A stretch of 64,000 nucleotides of DNA from Microbacterium dextranolyticum (GCF_016907295.1 NZ_JAFBBR010000001.1:186001-250000); one strand, 5' to 3'; shown: positions 16,318-25,830, numbered from the stretch's first letter. Program-made: numbers and translations. The notes: generated by a model not told the origin, from the letters alone.

Positions 16318-18938
16318 TGAACGACACCAAAACCGTGACCCTGCAGGTCAGCGGTATGCTCCGCGCGACCTCCAAGAACGTCACCGAAGCCCACCTGAGC
16401 CGCCAACCCGGGGTGATCGCCGTGGACGCGAACCCGGTCTCGCAGACCGCGACCGTCACCTACGACCCCGACACCACCTCGGTCGCGCACCTGCAGCAGT
16501 GGGTCATCGACTGCGGGTATCACTGCGCCGGCCAGTCCGTCCCCGACCATATCTGCGACCCCGCGCACGACCCGCACGACGAGGGTGCGCACGACCACAG
16601 CGCCCACCACGGCCCCGCAGCTGAGGGCGCACAAGAACCGCACGCGAGTCACGACGCGCACGAGGGCCACACGGATGCCACGGGTCACGCCAGCCACGCG
16701 GGCCATAAGGGTCCTGCGGGCTATCACGACGACCCCGTCCACGATCACGCCGCTGGCCACGACCACACGCACGCCCCGTCGGCGACGGCGGATGACGGTG
16801 AGCATGCCGGTCACCACGTCGAGCACGCCGGTCACACCGCGGCCGCGGGTGGGCACGATCATGGTGCAGCGTCGGGTCACAGTGCGCAGGAGATGATGGG
16901 CCACGGTGGGCATCACGGCGGGATGTCGATGGACGCGATGATCCGCGACATGCGCAACCGGTTCCTGGTCGCGCTGATCCTGTCGATCCCGATCACCCTG
17001 TGGTCTCCGATCGGGCGGGAGGTGATCGGATTCGAGGTGCCGGCACCGTTCGGGCTGCGCGATGACGTGTTCATGCTGATCCTGTCGCTGCCGGTGATCT
17101 TCTACTCGGCGTGGATCTTCTTCGACGGCGCCTACCGGGCGCTGCGCGCGAAGACCCTCGACATGATGGTGCTCGTCGCGGTCGGTGTCGGCGCCGGCTG
17201 GCTGTACTCCCTCGCGGTCACCCTCACCGGCGGCGGTGAAGTGTTCTACGAAGCCGCCACGGTGCTTGCCACCTTCGTGCTGCTGGGGCATTGGGTGGAG
17301 ATGCGCGCCCGCGGCGGCGCGAACGACGCCATCCGCACCCTCCTGGAGCTCGCACCCTCGCAGGCGGTCGTGATCCGTGACGGGCAGGAGGTCGAGATCC
17401 CCACCAGCGAGGTCGTCCCGGGGGATCTGATGCTGGTGCGGCCGGGGGCCAAGATCCCCACCGACGGTGTCGTGGAATCCGGAGAGTCCGAGGTGGACGA
17501 GTCGATGGTCACCGGCGAGTCCATGCCGGTGGACAAAGCGCCCGGGTCGGAGGTGATCGGAGCGACCGTGAACACCGTCGGCACCCTCCGCGTCACAGCC
17601 ACCAAAGTCGGCTCGGACACGGCGTTGGCGCAGATCGTGAAGCTCGTGCAGGAGGCGCAGAACTCCAAAGCCCCCGGGCAGCGCCTCGCCGACCGGGCAG
17701 CGTTCTGGCTCGTCCTGGTCGCCCTGATCGGCGGCACCCTCACCTTCCTGGTGTGGCTGCTCGCCGGCGCTGCAATCCCGATGGCGATCCTGTTCGCTAT
17801 CACCGTCGTCGTCATCACCTGCCCCGACGCGCTCGGCCTCGCCACCCCGACGGCGATCATGGTCGGCACCGGGCTCGGCGCGAAACGGGGCGTGTTGTTC
17901 AAGAACGCCTCCGGGATCGAAACCGCCGCCCACATCGACACGGTCGTGTTCGACAAGACCGGCACCCTCACCAAGGGGGAGCCGGAGGTCACCGACTACA
18001 TCCCCGTCGGCGACGACGACCTCGAGACTCTCTCCCTCGCGGTCGCGTTGGAGCGGGAATCCGAGCATCCTCTGGCGAAAGCGATCGTGAATTACGCCGA
18101 CGCCCGCGACATCCCCCGTCGCACCGCGACCGCGTTCCGAAACGTCACCGGGCAGGGCGCGATCGCCACCGTCGACGGTCGACAGGTCGTCCTCGGCAAC
18201 CCGCGCCTTCTCACCGGGGAGGGGATCGACATCAGCGGGGTGCAGGCCGCTCAGCAGGACCTGGCTGGGTCCGGCCGCACCGCGATCCTGTTCGCCGTGG
18301 ACGGGCAAGTCGCCGGGATCATCGGTCTCGCCGACGCACCCCGGGACACCGCAAAGACCGCGATCGACGCTCTCCACGAGCAGGGCGTCGAGGTCGCAAT
18401 GCTCACCGGGGACAACAAGCCCACCGCCGACCGGATCGCCGCTCTCCTCGGCATCGACACCGTGATCGCGGATGTGCTCCCCGAGGACAAGTCCGCGAAG
18501 GTCGCCGAGCTGCAGAAGACGGGCAAGAAGGTCGCGATGGTCGGCGACGGCGTCAACGACGCCCCCGCCCTCGCCCAGGCCGACCTCGGCATCGCGATCG
18601 GCGCCGGCACCGACGTCGCCATCGAGACCGCCGACGTGGTCCTGATGCGCTCGGACCCGCTCGATGTTGCGATCGCACTCAAGATCGGCAAGGGCACACT
18701 GCGAAAGATGCGGCAGAACCTGGGCTGGGCCATCGGATACAACGCCGCCGCCCTCCCCATCGCCGCTGGCGTGTTCTACCCGGCGTTCGGGATCATGCTG
18801 TCCCCGGAGATCGCCGCCCTGTCGATGTCCGGTTCCTCCGTGATCGTCGCCGTCAACGCCCTCCTCCTCAAGCGGCTCCGCCTGCCCGCCCAGGCGCCCG
18901 CTGCGACGACCATGCAGAAGGAGCCCGAACATGCCTGA
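16317..18938 (+). CDS. copper-type P1B ATPase with His-rich N-terminus
   Basis: An 873-residue heavy-metal exporter. The N-terminal ferredoxin-like domain (about 5-65) lacks the usual CXXC (reads GMLRATSKN) but has CGYHC at its end. Residues about 75-200 are extremely His-rich. Catalytic motifs are intact: TGES in the actuator domain, the phosphorylation site DKTGTLT (Asp546), SEHPLAKA in the nucleotide domain and [10 protein letters not shown]. The membrane metal site reads CPD (Cys502) instead of CPC or CPH, followed by ALGLATP. Substrate is probably copper, given both flanking oxidases, but the CPD site leaves this open. ATG at 16317 preceded by GGAAGGA. It overlaps the next gene by 8 bases. 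Confidence 0.93.
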   Translation: MNDTKTVTLQVSGMLRATSKNVTEAHLSRQPGVIAVDANPVSQTATVTYDPDTTSVAHLQQWVIDCGYHCAGQSVPDHICDPAHDPHDEGAHDHSAHHGPAAEGAQEPHASHDAHEGHTDATGHASHAGHKGPAGYHDDPVHDHAAGHDHTHAPSATADDGEHAGHHVEHAGHTAAAGGHDHGAASGHSAQEMMGHGGHHGGMSMDAMIRDMRNRFLVALILSIPITLWSPIGREVIGFEVPAPFGLRDDVFMLILSLPVIFYSAWIFFDGAYRALRAKTLDMMVLVAVGVGAGWLYSLAVTLTGGGEVFYEAATVLATFVLLGHWVEMRARGGANDAIRTLLELAPSQAVVIRDGQEVEIPTSEVVPGDLMLVRPGAKIPTDGVVESGESEVDESMVTGESMPVDKAPGSEVIGATVNTVGTLRVTATKVGSDTALAQIVKLVQEAQNSKAPGQRLADRAAFWLVLVALIGGTLTFLVWLLAGAAIPMAILFAITVVVITCPDALGLATPTAIMVGTGLGAKRGVLFKNASGIETAAHIDTVVFDKTGTLTKGEPEVTDYIPVGDDDLETLSLAVALERESEHPLAKAIVNYADARDIPRRTATAFRNVTGQGAIATVDGRQVVLGNPRLLTGEGIDISGVQAAQQDLAGSGRTAILFAVDGQVAGIIGLADAPRDTAKTAIDALHEQGVEVAMLTGDNKPTADRIAALLGIDTVIADVLPEDKSAKVAELQKTGKKVAMVGDGVNDAPALAQADLGIAIGAGTDVAIETADVVLMRSDPLDVAIALKIGKGTLRKMRQNLGWAIGYNAAALPIAAGVFYPAFGIMLSPEIAALSMSGSSVIVAVNALLLKRLRLPAQAPAATTMQKEPEHA

Positions 18939-20460
18939 CCGTCCGCTCTCTCCCACACCGTCCTCCCCGATGCTGCTGACCCGACGAGGTGTGCTCGGAC
19001 TCGGACTGGGCGCCGTCGCGGCAGCCGTGCTCGCCTCCTGCACCCCCGCGCCGCAATGGGTGACACCCACCGGCGCAGCGGTGTCCGGCACGGAGAAGAA
19101 CCGCGGCGGCACCGGCCGAGTCACCACCGTCGACCTCACCGCCGCCCCCACCACGCTCGACCTGGCCGGTACCGCCGCCGCCACCTGGGCGTTCGGAGGT
19201 ATCCCCGCCCCGGTAATCCGGCTCACCGCAGGCGACACGCTGAAAGCGACCGTCCGCAACCAGCTCGACGCGGACACCTCCGTGCACTGGCACGGACTCG
19301 CCCTCCGCAACGACATGGATGGGGTCCCTCCGGTAACCCAAGCCCCCATCGCCCCGGGCGGACAGTTCGCATACGAGTTCGTCACCCCGCATCCGGGCAC
19401 CTACTGGTTCCACCCCCACGTCGGCCCGCAACTGGACCACGGCCTCTACGGTGCGCTCATCATCGACGACCCGGACGAGAAGGTGACGTGGGACGACGAA
19501 TGGGTGCTGATCCTCGACGACTGGCTCGACGGCGTCACCGCCACCCCGGACCAGGTCCTCACCGACCTCTCGAAGGGCATGGGAGACATGGGCGGGATGG
19601 GCGACATGTTCATGCGGATGGGGAACCTGCTGATGGGCGCCACCTCCGACCTGCTCGGCGGCGACGCCGGCGACGTCTACTACCCGCACTACCTCATCAA
19701 CGGCAAACCCAAAGCCGACCCCGCCCAATTCACCGGCACTCCTGGTGCCCGGGTGCGGATCCGTGTCATCAACGCCGGCAGCGACACCGCGTTCCGGTTC
19801 GCGATCGGCGGCCACACCCTGACGATCACCCACACCGACGGGTTCCCGGTGGATCCTGTCGAGGTCGACAGTGTCCTGATCGGGATGGGCGAACGCTACG
19901 ACCTGCAGGTCACCCTGGACGATGGGGTGTTCCCTGTCGTCGCCGACGCGGAAGGCAAGCAGGATCGCGCGTTCGCGCTCGTTCGCACCGCCGCTGGCAC
20001 GGCTCCGGCCAGCGACGTCCCCGTCGCCGAGCTCGGCACCGGCAGGGTCGGCACCGCTGCCGGACTGAGCGCGACCGCCTCCGTCACCCTGCACCAGGCA
20101 TCCCCCGACCGGGTCGTGCACCTCGCGCTGACCGGGGGGATGGAGGCGTACGACTGGGGGATCAATGGGCGCCGGTTCGACATGAACGACCCGTTGCGGG
20201 ACGCGCACGCGGTCAGTATGGGGGAGCGGGTGCAGTTGCGGATCCGCAATGACACCGAGATGTGGCATCCGTTCCACCTGCACGGCCACACCTACCAGCA
20301 CGCGAACGGCGGCCCCCGGAAGGACACCTCCATCATCCTCCCGGGCCAGACCCTGACAGTCGACTTCGACGCCGACAACCCCGGCCAGTGGGTCGCGCAC
20401 TGCCACAACATCTACCACGCCGAGACCGGCATGACCACGGTGCTCGGATACCAGTCATGA
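18931..20460 (+). CDS. multicopper oxidase (Tat-exported, lipobox)
   Basis: A 509-residue oxidase. The start carries twin arginines ([13 protein letters not shown]) and then LASC, suggesting Tat export and lipid anchoring. All four copper motifs are present: HWHG (119-122), HPH (161-163), HPFHLHGH (446-453) and [12 protein letters not shown] (490-501), with the axial Met501. A Met/Gly-rich insert at about 215-245 ([16 protein letters not shown]) resembles the methionine-rich segments of cuprous oxidases such as CueO. Likely role: oxidation of Cu(I) at the cell surface. It overlaps the ATPase gene by 8 bases, so export and oxidation are co-expressed. Confidence 0.94.
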   Translation: MPDRPLSPTPSSPMLLTRRGVLGLGLGAVAAAVLASCTPAPQWVTPTGAAVSGTEKNRGGTGRVTTVDLTAAPTTLDLAGTAAATWAFGGIPAPVIRLTAGDTLKATVRNQLDADTSVHWHGLALRNDMDGVPPVTQAPIAPGGQFAYEFVTPHPGTYWFHPHVGPQLDHGLYGALIIDDPDEKVTWDDEWVLILDDWLDGVTATPDQVLTDLSKGMGDMGGMGDMFMRMGNLLMGATSDLLGGDAGDVYYPHYLINGKPKADPAQFTGTPGARVRIRVINAGSDTAFRFAIGGHTLTITHTDGFPVDPVEVDSVLIGMGERYDLQVTLDDGVFPVVADAEGKQDRAFALVRTAAGTAPASDVPVAELGTGRVGTAAGLSATASVTLHQASPDRVVHLALTGGMEAYDWGINGRRFDMNDPLRDAHAVSMGERVQLRIRNDTEMWHPFHLHGHTYQHANGGPRKDTSIILPGQTLTVDFDADNPGQWVAHCHNIYHAETGMTTVLGYQS

Positions 20461-20552
20461 ACCGCGCGTTCATCCCCAGCACGGGAGGATGATCGCGCGG
20501 GCGATCGGACGGCGGCGGCGGACGTCAAGTCTAAGTGGACTTCCTACTCTTA

Positions 20553-20651
20553 TGTAGGGATCTGCCATTTCGCGCGGAATCCTGCTGACGAAACTGCTGC
20601 CAATTAGCGTGGAATCCCCGAGTTCTCCGCCACCTTGACCGGGAACCTACA
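20553..20651 (+). repeat. 99-bp terminal-type repeat, copy A
   Basis: It begins TGTAGG and ends CCTACA, with internal related units CTGCCATTTCGCGCGGAATCC (20562) and CTGCCAATTAGCGTGGAATC (20597), and a third, more degenerate unit at 20627. It aligns without gaps to 27584-27682. The architecture resembles the multi-repeat ends of IS21- or Tn7-type elements. The remaining 20461-20552 and 20671-20703 stretches hold no gene. Confidence 0.6.
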
Positions 20652-20711
20652 GGTAGTAAATGTAGGTTCCGCGTGAAGATGGCGATATCCGCCACAAGTT
20701 GGCAGTGAAAT

Positions 20712-22137
20712 GGCTCTTCGGAATCAAGGGTGTAGGGAGGGTCTGAAACCTCCGGCCTCGAGCAGGCTCCTGGCTGTGTAGTTCGCGAGGTTGCGGAAGC
20801 CGAGCGCGGAGCCGCGGAGATGCTCGAGTCGGCCGTTGATCGCCTCTGTCGGACCGTTGCTCGTGCCGGCCAGGTCGAAGAACGCGAGGACGTCCGCGGC
20901 GCGCTGCTTCAACGTCCGACCGAGCCGGCAAATCTCGGCCAGCATCGCGGGGACGCCACTGCTGACGGAATCGATCACCGCCCGCATCATCTCCTTCGCC
21001 TTGTTCTTGTCGGGTTCGCGGTAGGCGGCGACGATGCGCTGGTAGATGCCCCAGGTCGCTTCGACCTCGACGTGCTCCTCGGCGGCGAACACCGCGTCGA
21101 GCCGCGCGGTCTGCTTCTCGGTGAGGAAGCTCGCGCCGGTGTGGAGGGTGCGGCGGACCCCGTAGAGCGGGTCGCCGGCGTGACCGCGGTGCCCGAGGGT
21201 GTCTTGCTGGACGCGCTGCCGGGTCCGGTCGAGCGCGTCGCCGGCCAGGCGGACGACGTGGAACGGGTCCATCACCGGAACCGCGTCGGGGAGCTCTTCG
21301 GCCGCGGCCGTCTTGAACCCGGAGAACCCGTCCATCGCGACCACCTCGATCCGGCTCGACCACTCCGCAGGCCGGGCGGCGAGCCACTCCTTGAATACCT
21401 GCTTCGACCGGCCCTCGACCATGTCCAGCAGCCGTGCGGGACCTGTCTTGTTGCGGGCGGGCGTGAGGTCGATGATCACGGTCACGTACTTGTCACCGAA
21501 CCGGGTGTGACGCCAGACGTGCTCGTCGACGCCGATCGTGGTGACGCCGTCGAACCTGGCCGGATCGTCGATCAGCCGCCGCTTGCCCTCGGCGAGGATC
21601 GCGGTGTTCGCGGTGTGCCACGACACCCCCAGGCCTGCCGCGGCGCGGGAGACGGTGAGGTGGTCGACCACGATCGCCTTCAGCGCCCACCCGACCCCGC
21701 CGCGGGAGATCTTCGCCCGCCGCGCCGCCGCGTTCGTCGTGTCCTGCCGCCAGGTGCGGCGGCAGTGGCCGCACCGGTAGCGGCGCACCCGCACCAGCAG
21801 CGTCGTGGGCCGGTGACCGAACGGCTCGTGCGCGAGCGGACGCGTCACGGTGTCGCGCGGCACGCCCTCGGCGCCACACTTCCGACACCACGGGTCATCG
21901 TCAACGACGCGGCACTCGAGTACCGCCCGGTCGGGCTCGATCAACTGGCCGATGGCTTCGAGGCCGAGCTCATCGAGACGGCAGAACGTGGTGAGGTCAG
22001 GGGTCGCGAACGTAGGGTGGTGCAAGTCGAGGTCTTCCGGCAGATGGGCAGTGTGAGAACTTCCATCCTGGAAGACCTCGACGTCTATCCGCGAACCAGC
22101 CGCCGACCCTCGACTACACCCTCAACTGCGAAGAGCC
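20712..22137 (-). mobile_element. ISL3-family insertion sequence, intact
   Basis: Imperfect terminal inverted repeats begin GGCTCTTCG at 20712 and (reversed) at 22137. They share GGGTGTAG and GAGGGTC further in. The 8-base direct repeat AGTGAAAT flanks the element (20704-20711 and 22138-22145), the duplication length typical of ISL3. The 1426-bp element carries one transposase gene. Removing it rejoins a perfect 13-base inverted repeat, ACAAGTTGGCAGT (20694-20706) with its complement (22152-22164), so it landed in a hairpin. Confidence 0.9.
20724..22025 (-). CDS. ISL3 family transposase
   Basis: A 433-residue transposase of full length. The N-terminal zinc-finger region shows CRKCGAEG and CGHCRRTW. 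The catalytic DDE domain contains VDEHVW and VIIDLTPAR, then VVAMDGFSGF and DPFHVVRLA, and a C-terminal INGRLEHLRG. The start is a TTG at 22025, as no ATG fits the N-terminus. It occupies nearly the whole of the element, and the intact frame suggests recent transposition. Confidence 0.93.
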   Translation of the reverse strand: MHHPTFATPDLTTFCRLDELGLEAIGQLIEPDRAVLECRVVDDDPWCRKCGAEGVPRDTVTRPLAHEPFGHRPTTLLVRVRRYRCGHCRRTWRQDTTNAAARRAKISRGGVGWALKAIVVDHLTVSRAAAGLGVSWHTANTAILAEGKRRLIDDPARFDGVTTIGVDEHVWRHTRFGDKYVTVIIDLTPARNKTGPARLLDMVEGRSKQVFKEWLAARPAEWSSRIEVVAMDGFSGFKTAAAEELPDAVPVMDPFHVVRLAGDALDRTRQRVQQDTLGHRGHAGDPLYGVRRTLHTGASFLTEKQTARLDAVFAAEEHVEVEATWGIYQRIVAAYREPDKNKAKEMMRAVIDSVSSGVPAMLAEICRLGRTLKQRAADVLAFFDLAGTSNGPTEAINGRLEHLRGSALGFRNLANYTARSLLEAGGFRPSLHP

Positions 22138-22160
22138 AGTGAAATGGCAGTACTGCCAAC

Positions 22161-22970
22161 TTGTCTTTCGTGGAGCAGATTGCTACCTCCGCGAACGTCC
22201 ACGTAGGATCACTCCGCCGAGCGGCCCTCGCTCGCGCATACACACATCGACTTCTCAGCGGCGACCGAGTCGCCAAGCTCGATGCGCACGGCGGTCCGGT
22301 CGTGAACATCACTGAGGCCGAGGTCAGCACCTTCGCAAACACAGCCCCTGTCTCGGTGCTGACTGCACTAGCCACCGCCGGAAGACGATACCTTCGCGGG
22401 TGGGGAATCGACGAGCCATCCACCTGGCAGCCGCCGCTTAATCCCCCTGAGGGCGCCAGCCTCCCAAGAGATCAACCTGAACCATGGGCTGCACGACGGC
22501 CCGCGCGCGGAGCACCCGACGGTGTCACGGCGCAGGTGATCAGAGAATCTCATCAGCGAGGCCAGTCGATTCGCGCGACGGCGGCACAGATGGGCCTCTC
22601 GCGCCAAAGCATCGCGCGCACCCTTCACGCAGACGGCTTCGTGCCCGTCCGAGGACGGACCCGCCGGTTCACCGTCGGAGTCCGGGTCGAGGACGTGCTC
22701 AGTCGCGTTCGTGCCGGAGAGGGCGGCCGCTCCTGTACGAGCTACTTGCTCAACGCATCGGAGTCGCCGGCGGCGCCCTGGGGCCCCTGTGTCGGGGGCT
22801 TCGATGCAGCAGGCTTTGCCATGGGCTTGGGCGCGGCACCGAACATGCCGTTCTCCCCCCGAGGGCTGGCCCCGCGTTCCTCGGTATTCGGCCGATCGCT
22901 CATGATGCGCGCTACTCCGCCGCCCCAGAGTCACCCGCGCCCCCGGAGGGTCCACTCGTGGGTGGCTTGA
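22161..22970 (+). CDS. hypothetical protein with helix-turn-helix segment (uncertain extent)
   Basis: The frame is open from 22143, inside the repeat, and could begin at the TTG 22161 or GTG 22170. About 190 residues look coding, including a resolvase-like helix-turn-helix (SIRATAAQMGLSRQSIARTL, around residues 140-160). After about 22,720 the composition becomes erratic and the frame runs antisense to the two convincing microprotein genes. The real product therefore either ends earlier through a frameshift or is a fragment cut by the left end of the element. A transposition accessory protein is one possibility. I do not recognise a family. Confidence 0.35.
   Translation: MSFVEQIATSANVHVGSLRRAALARAYTHRLLSGDRVAKLDAHGGPVVNITEAEVSTFANTAPVSVLTALATAGRRYLRGWGIDEPSTWQPPLNPPEGASLPRDQPEPWAARRPARGAPDGVTAQVIRESHQRGQSIRATAAQMGLSRQSIARTLHADGFVPVRGRTRRFTVGVRVEDVLSRVRAGEGGRSCTSYLLNASESPAAPWGPCVGGFDAAGFAMGLGAAPNMPFSPRGLAPRSSVFGRSLMMRATPPPQSHPRPRRVHSWVA
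22742..22903 (-). CDS. microprotein 2 (53 aa), paralogue of the upstream one
   Basis: A 53-residue protein beginning MSDRPNTEERGASPRG and ending in the segment KPPTQGPQGAAGDSDALSK. It is clearly related to the protein encoded at 22912-23076: both start MSD, contain an xSPR motif, an APKP...KP segment and a PPTxGPxGxAGDS block. It starts 8 bases after the upstream stop codon, with GGAG ahead of the ATG. No hydrophobic segment or cysteine is present; the chain is Pro/Gly/Ala-rich and probably disordered. Function unknown. Confidence 0.6.
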   Translation of the reverse strand: MSDRPNTEERGASPRGENGMFGAAPKPMAKPAASKPPTQGPQGAAGDSDALSK

Positions 22971-23076
22971 TAGCGGGCTTCGGCGCGCTTCCGGCGTTGG
23001 GATTTGCGCCCTCCTGGATCAGCCGGGGCGAACTTCCGTGGGACAGGTGGTCACCTTTGCCTTTGTCGTCTGACAT
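22912..23076 (-). CDS. microprotein 1 (54 aa) in DUF6338 operon
   Basis: A 54-residue protein starting MSDDKGKGDHLSHGSSPR and ending GPSGGAGDSGAAE. The ATG at 23076 lies 10 bases after the DUF6338 stop, and its ribosome-binding site (AGGGAGA) overlaps that stop, so it is translated from the same transcript. The conserved blocks shared with microprotein 2 (MSD, SPR, APKP, PPTxGPxGxAGDS) argue for a real gene pair arising by tandem duplication. It is Pro/Gly-rich, hydrophilic and probably disordered. I do not recognise the family. Confidence 0.65.
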   Translation of the reverse strand: MSDDKGKGDHLSHGSSPRLIQEGANPNAGSAPKPAIKPPTSGPSGGAGDSGAAE

Positions 23077-23085
23077 CGTCTCTCC

Positions 23086-23865
23086 CTACTTCTCGTCGTC
23101 GCCCACGGTGGGCGCTTTCTCGCTAGGTCTATCGCCGCCCGCCACGGGGGGCTTGTCTGCCTCAGGGTCATCGGGGCGGTAGGCGACCCACTCGACGTGG
23201 CACGCCTCGGTGATCGGCACCCAGACGCCGAGGGAATCCTCGAGCGGCTCGATGAACTCGCCTCTGGTCCCCATACGCCACTGGTGCGCGATGAAGATGT
23301 CGCGCTCGTAGGGATACGTGCTCACGTAGCCGGCGGAGTCGTACCACCCGCCAATGTACAAACCAGCGGCGGTCTTGATCCGGACGAATCGCTCGGTGTC
23401 GGCTCCGTAGGCGGCGTAGTCCCAGGCGCGAGGCGTTGCCTGATTCCGGTTGACCCGTTTGCGGACCTTCTTGAGGGTTCCGTCGTCCTGCAACTCGACC
23501 GTCGTGCGGCTCCAACTCGTGAGGATCGCGATGCCGCCAGGGACAAGCACCAATAGCAGGACTGCAACGAGCCCAATCCACCACGCCGGCGTCGACCTCC
23601 ACCCGTCCGATGCCCAATGGTCGAACGATCCGAGGTTGTTCATGCCGGTGACTTCGCTCGCGAGACCGAACGCGGCCAGGCCGAGGCCGACATAGACGAT
23701 GACGAAGATGGCGCTGACGTAGAGAGCTTCTAAAATCCGCGAACCCGCCCCGTAGTCCGGCGACCGCCACCCGACATACCAAGTCCGCACGCTCACGAAC
23801 GTGATCCCCGGTACCAACATGGCGATGAAGATCAGCACCTGAGGAAGGGTGTTCGGCAACGTCAC
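23086..23865 (-). CDS. DUF6338 family membrane protein
   Basis: A 259-residue protein with three hydrophobic segments: about 10-22, 45-70 and 95-117. A cytoplasmic C-terminal domain follows, containing TPRAWDYAAYGADTERFVRI and IGGWYDSAGYVSTYPYERDI. This layout and the RAWDYA motif match what I recall of DUF6338. The GTG at 23865 is the apparent start. It is followed by two microprotein genes and is divergent from the TIR gene (219 bases apart). DUF6338 proteins are scattered in accessory regions and their activity is unknown to me. A phage-defence role is only suggested by context. Confidence 0.78.
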   Translation of the reverse strand: MTLPNTLPQVLIFIAMLVPGITFVSVRTWYVGWRSPDYGAGSRILEALYVSAIFVIVYVGLGLAAFGLASEVTGMNNLGSFDHWASDGWRSTPAWWIGLVAVLLLVLVPGGIAILTSWSRTTVELQDDGTLKKVRKRVNRNQATPRAWDYAAYGADTERFVRIKTAAGLYIGGWYDSAGYVSTYPYERDIFIAHQWRMGTRGEFIEPLEDSLGVWVPITEACHVEWVAYRPDDPEADKPPVAGGDRPSEKAPTVGDDEK

Positions 23866-24084
23866 AGCGTCAACCTACACTCGCCGGCGGACGAATCAGT
23901 CCCGAAGACGATCGCGAAGGACCCGCTTGCGTGCGATGTCCGCATAGGGATGATCTTGTCGTCAACGACCGAAGCCCGCCCCGTGGTGCCAGTGTGCCTT
24001 CCGATGAGTTGCAGCGTTGGCGTCCGAGCGCGCGAGACCTCCGTCAGGTCCCGGGGTGTCCGGGCGGTCGCTTAGTCTGAGCGC

Positions 24085-25017
24085 ATGTCGGACGCACCTC
24101 AGCCCAAGGCCTTCATCAGCCACGCCACTGAGGATAAGGACCGGTTCGTCATCCGGTTCGCCACCGAGCTGCGCACTCGTGGGGTCGACGCCTGGGTTGA
24201 TGAGTGGGAGATCCGCGCTGGCGACTCCCTCGTCGACAGAGTCTTCGCGCACGGCATCGACCGCGCCAACGTCTTCATCGTGGTGCTGTCCGAGGTCAGC
24301 ATTACCAAGCCTTGGGTGCGAGAGGAGCTTGACGCCGGCATGATGCGTCGCATCGGGGTCGGCGCCAAAGCGATCCCTGTGCTCCTCGATGAGGTCAGCG
24401 TGCCTGCTGCGCTACAGCACTTGAGATACGTCTCGGTCCCCCGCCTCGGATTCGAGGGCGCCGTCGACGACGTCCTCGCCAGCGTGTTCGGGCATCCCGT
24501 CGCGCCGCCACTCGGCGCGGTGCCGGGCTACTCGAGACGCCTCCCGCAACTCGTGCCAGACCCGACAGATGACGCGGTGTTCGCCGCAATCGTCGACCTC
24601 GCTCTCGAAACTGGCAACACGCTACCCAACGCGCAACAGCTGCTCGCTCACCTTCCAGGTCAGAGCCTCACGGTCGAACTCGTGGAGGAGGCGATCGGTT
24701 CACTGCGAGAGCAGCGCATTGTCGAGACCGAGAGCACCTTCGGCGGAGAGTTCGTGAAGGGCGTGCGCCCGCGTCACTGGCTACGCGCCGTTGCCGCACG
24801 CGGCACGAACGTTGACGCGCTCCACGACCAACTGCTGGTCCATCTGGTGAACCACAGCGATACGAGCGGCTTCGATGCCGTCGACGCGCCGACGCTGGAG
24901 GCGCTCCTCGAGGTCCTCCACACTGAGGGACTCATCGAGCGCCCGCAGTTCAGCCTCGGCGGAAGCGCGTGGGTGAGGGCGACGGTCGCCGGGCAACGAC
25001 GCGCGCGCCAGATCTGA
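24085..25017 (+). CDS. TIR-domain protein with C-terminal winged-helix-like region
   Basis: A 310-residue protein. Residues 6-135 form a TIR domain: KAFISHATEDKD, the DEWEIRAGDSL loop, VVLSEVSITKPWVREEL. In the last segment the WxxxEL pattern (Trp77, Glu81) supplies the glutamate used by NAD-cleaving TIR enzymes, so NADase activity is plausible. Residues about 160-310 are helical with two segments resembling winged-helix modules. Stand-alone TIR effectors often cause abortive infection, but no sensor gene is obvious. The start lacks a strong ribosome-binding site. A NYN-domain gene follows after 79 bases. Confidence 0.85.
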   Translation: MSDAPQPKAFISHATEDKDRFVIRFATELRTRGVDAWVDEWEIRAGDSLVDRVFAHGIDRANVFIVVLSEVSITKPWVREELDAGMMRRIGVGAKAIPVLLDEVSVPAALQHLRYVSVPRLGFEGAVDDVLASVFGHPVAPPLGAVPGYSRRLPQLVPDPTDDAVFAAIVDLALETGNTLPNAQQLLAHLPGQSLTVELVEEAIGSLREQRIVETESTFGGEFVKGVRPRHWLRAVAARGTNVDALHDQLLVHLVNHSDTSGFDAVDAPTLEALLEVLHTEGLIERPQFSLGGSAWVRATVAGQRRARQI

Positions 25018-25096
25018 CACTCTCTACGGGTGATCGGACCTCCGGTTTCCCGGCCTGTTGCTGAGCGCGAGTGGCATTCGTGCGTACGCTACGAGG

Positions 25097-25830
25097 GTGC
25101 GCGTGGGTGTCTATATCGACGGATTCAACCTCTACTACGGTGCTCGCGGGCTCTGCGGGCGAGGGACGCGAGGGTGCGGTGGCTGGACCTACGAGCCTTA
25201 GCCCAAGGCCTGATCGCCAGCCCCGGCGCGCAGTGGTCGGGCGCCGCGATAGAGCGCATCGTGTACTGCACCGCGCGGGTGAGCGGCCGGGACAACCTTT
25301 CCGGTCAGTGCGACCAGGACACGTACCTTCGCGCGTTGAAGGCCCACGGTTCGATCGATGAACTGTCGATGGGTGCTTACGTATCGCGTGTTGCGACAGC
25401 CCCGCTGGCTGTTGCTGACCGGCGTCAGCGACCGGTTCTCACGCAGGCCGCCTGGCCGGTGATGGTGCGGGACAGCGGCAATAACGATGTGCAGGACGCA
25501 TCGTTCATGGTGTCGGTCGCTCGTCGCGAGGAGAAGGGCTCGGATGTGAACGTCGCGTCTCACATGCTCATCGATGTCCTCGAACAGCGCGTGGACGCGG
25601 TGATCGCGATCACGAACGACAGCGACCTCGCGTTTCCGTTCCAGTACGCACGCACCCGAGTGCCGATGGGCCTGGTGAATCCAACTCGCGGGTATCCCGC
25701 CGGTGCCCTGAACGGGGACCCCACCGACGGGGTCGGTGACCACTGGTGGTACCAGCTTTCCGACTCTGATGTGCGCGCCGCACAGCTGCCTGCGACCGTG
25801 GGCAGGTTGACGCGCCCGGCCGGCTGGTAG
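25097..25830 (+). pseudogene. NYN (PIN-like) domain protein, frameshifted
   Basis: The N-terminus reads [20 protein letters not shown] from GTG 25097, carrying the catalytic Asp of the NYN nuclease fold, but this frame stops at 25199-25201. The rest of the domain continues in the next frame from about 25165 ([15 protein letters not shown]) to the stop at 25830. It includes [25 protein letters not shown] with further acidic residues, and a C-terminal [12 protein letters not shown] single-base change between about 25150 and 25185 explains the break. It could be mutation, sequencing error or, less likely, recoding. An intact protein would be a predicted RNase of about 244 residues. Confidence 0.75.

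Noticed and set aside
16263..19400. A 1045-codon minus-strand frame opposite the ATPase and second oxidase
   Set aside because: It crosses two real genes and its composition is a shadow of their codons; no domain is visible.
22743..22970. The 3' part of the plus-strand frame from 22161 as real coding sequence
   Set aside because: It runs antisense to two microprotein genes with shared motifs, good start spacing and ribosome-binding sites; the plus-strand residues there look random.
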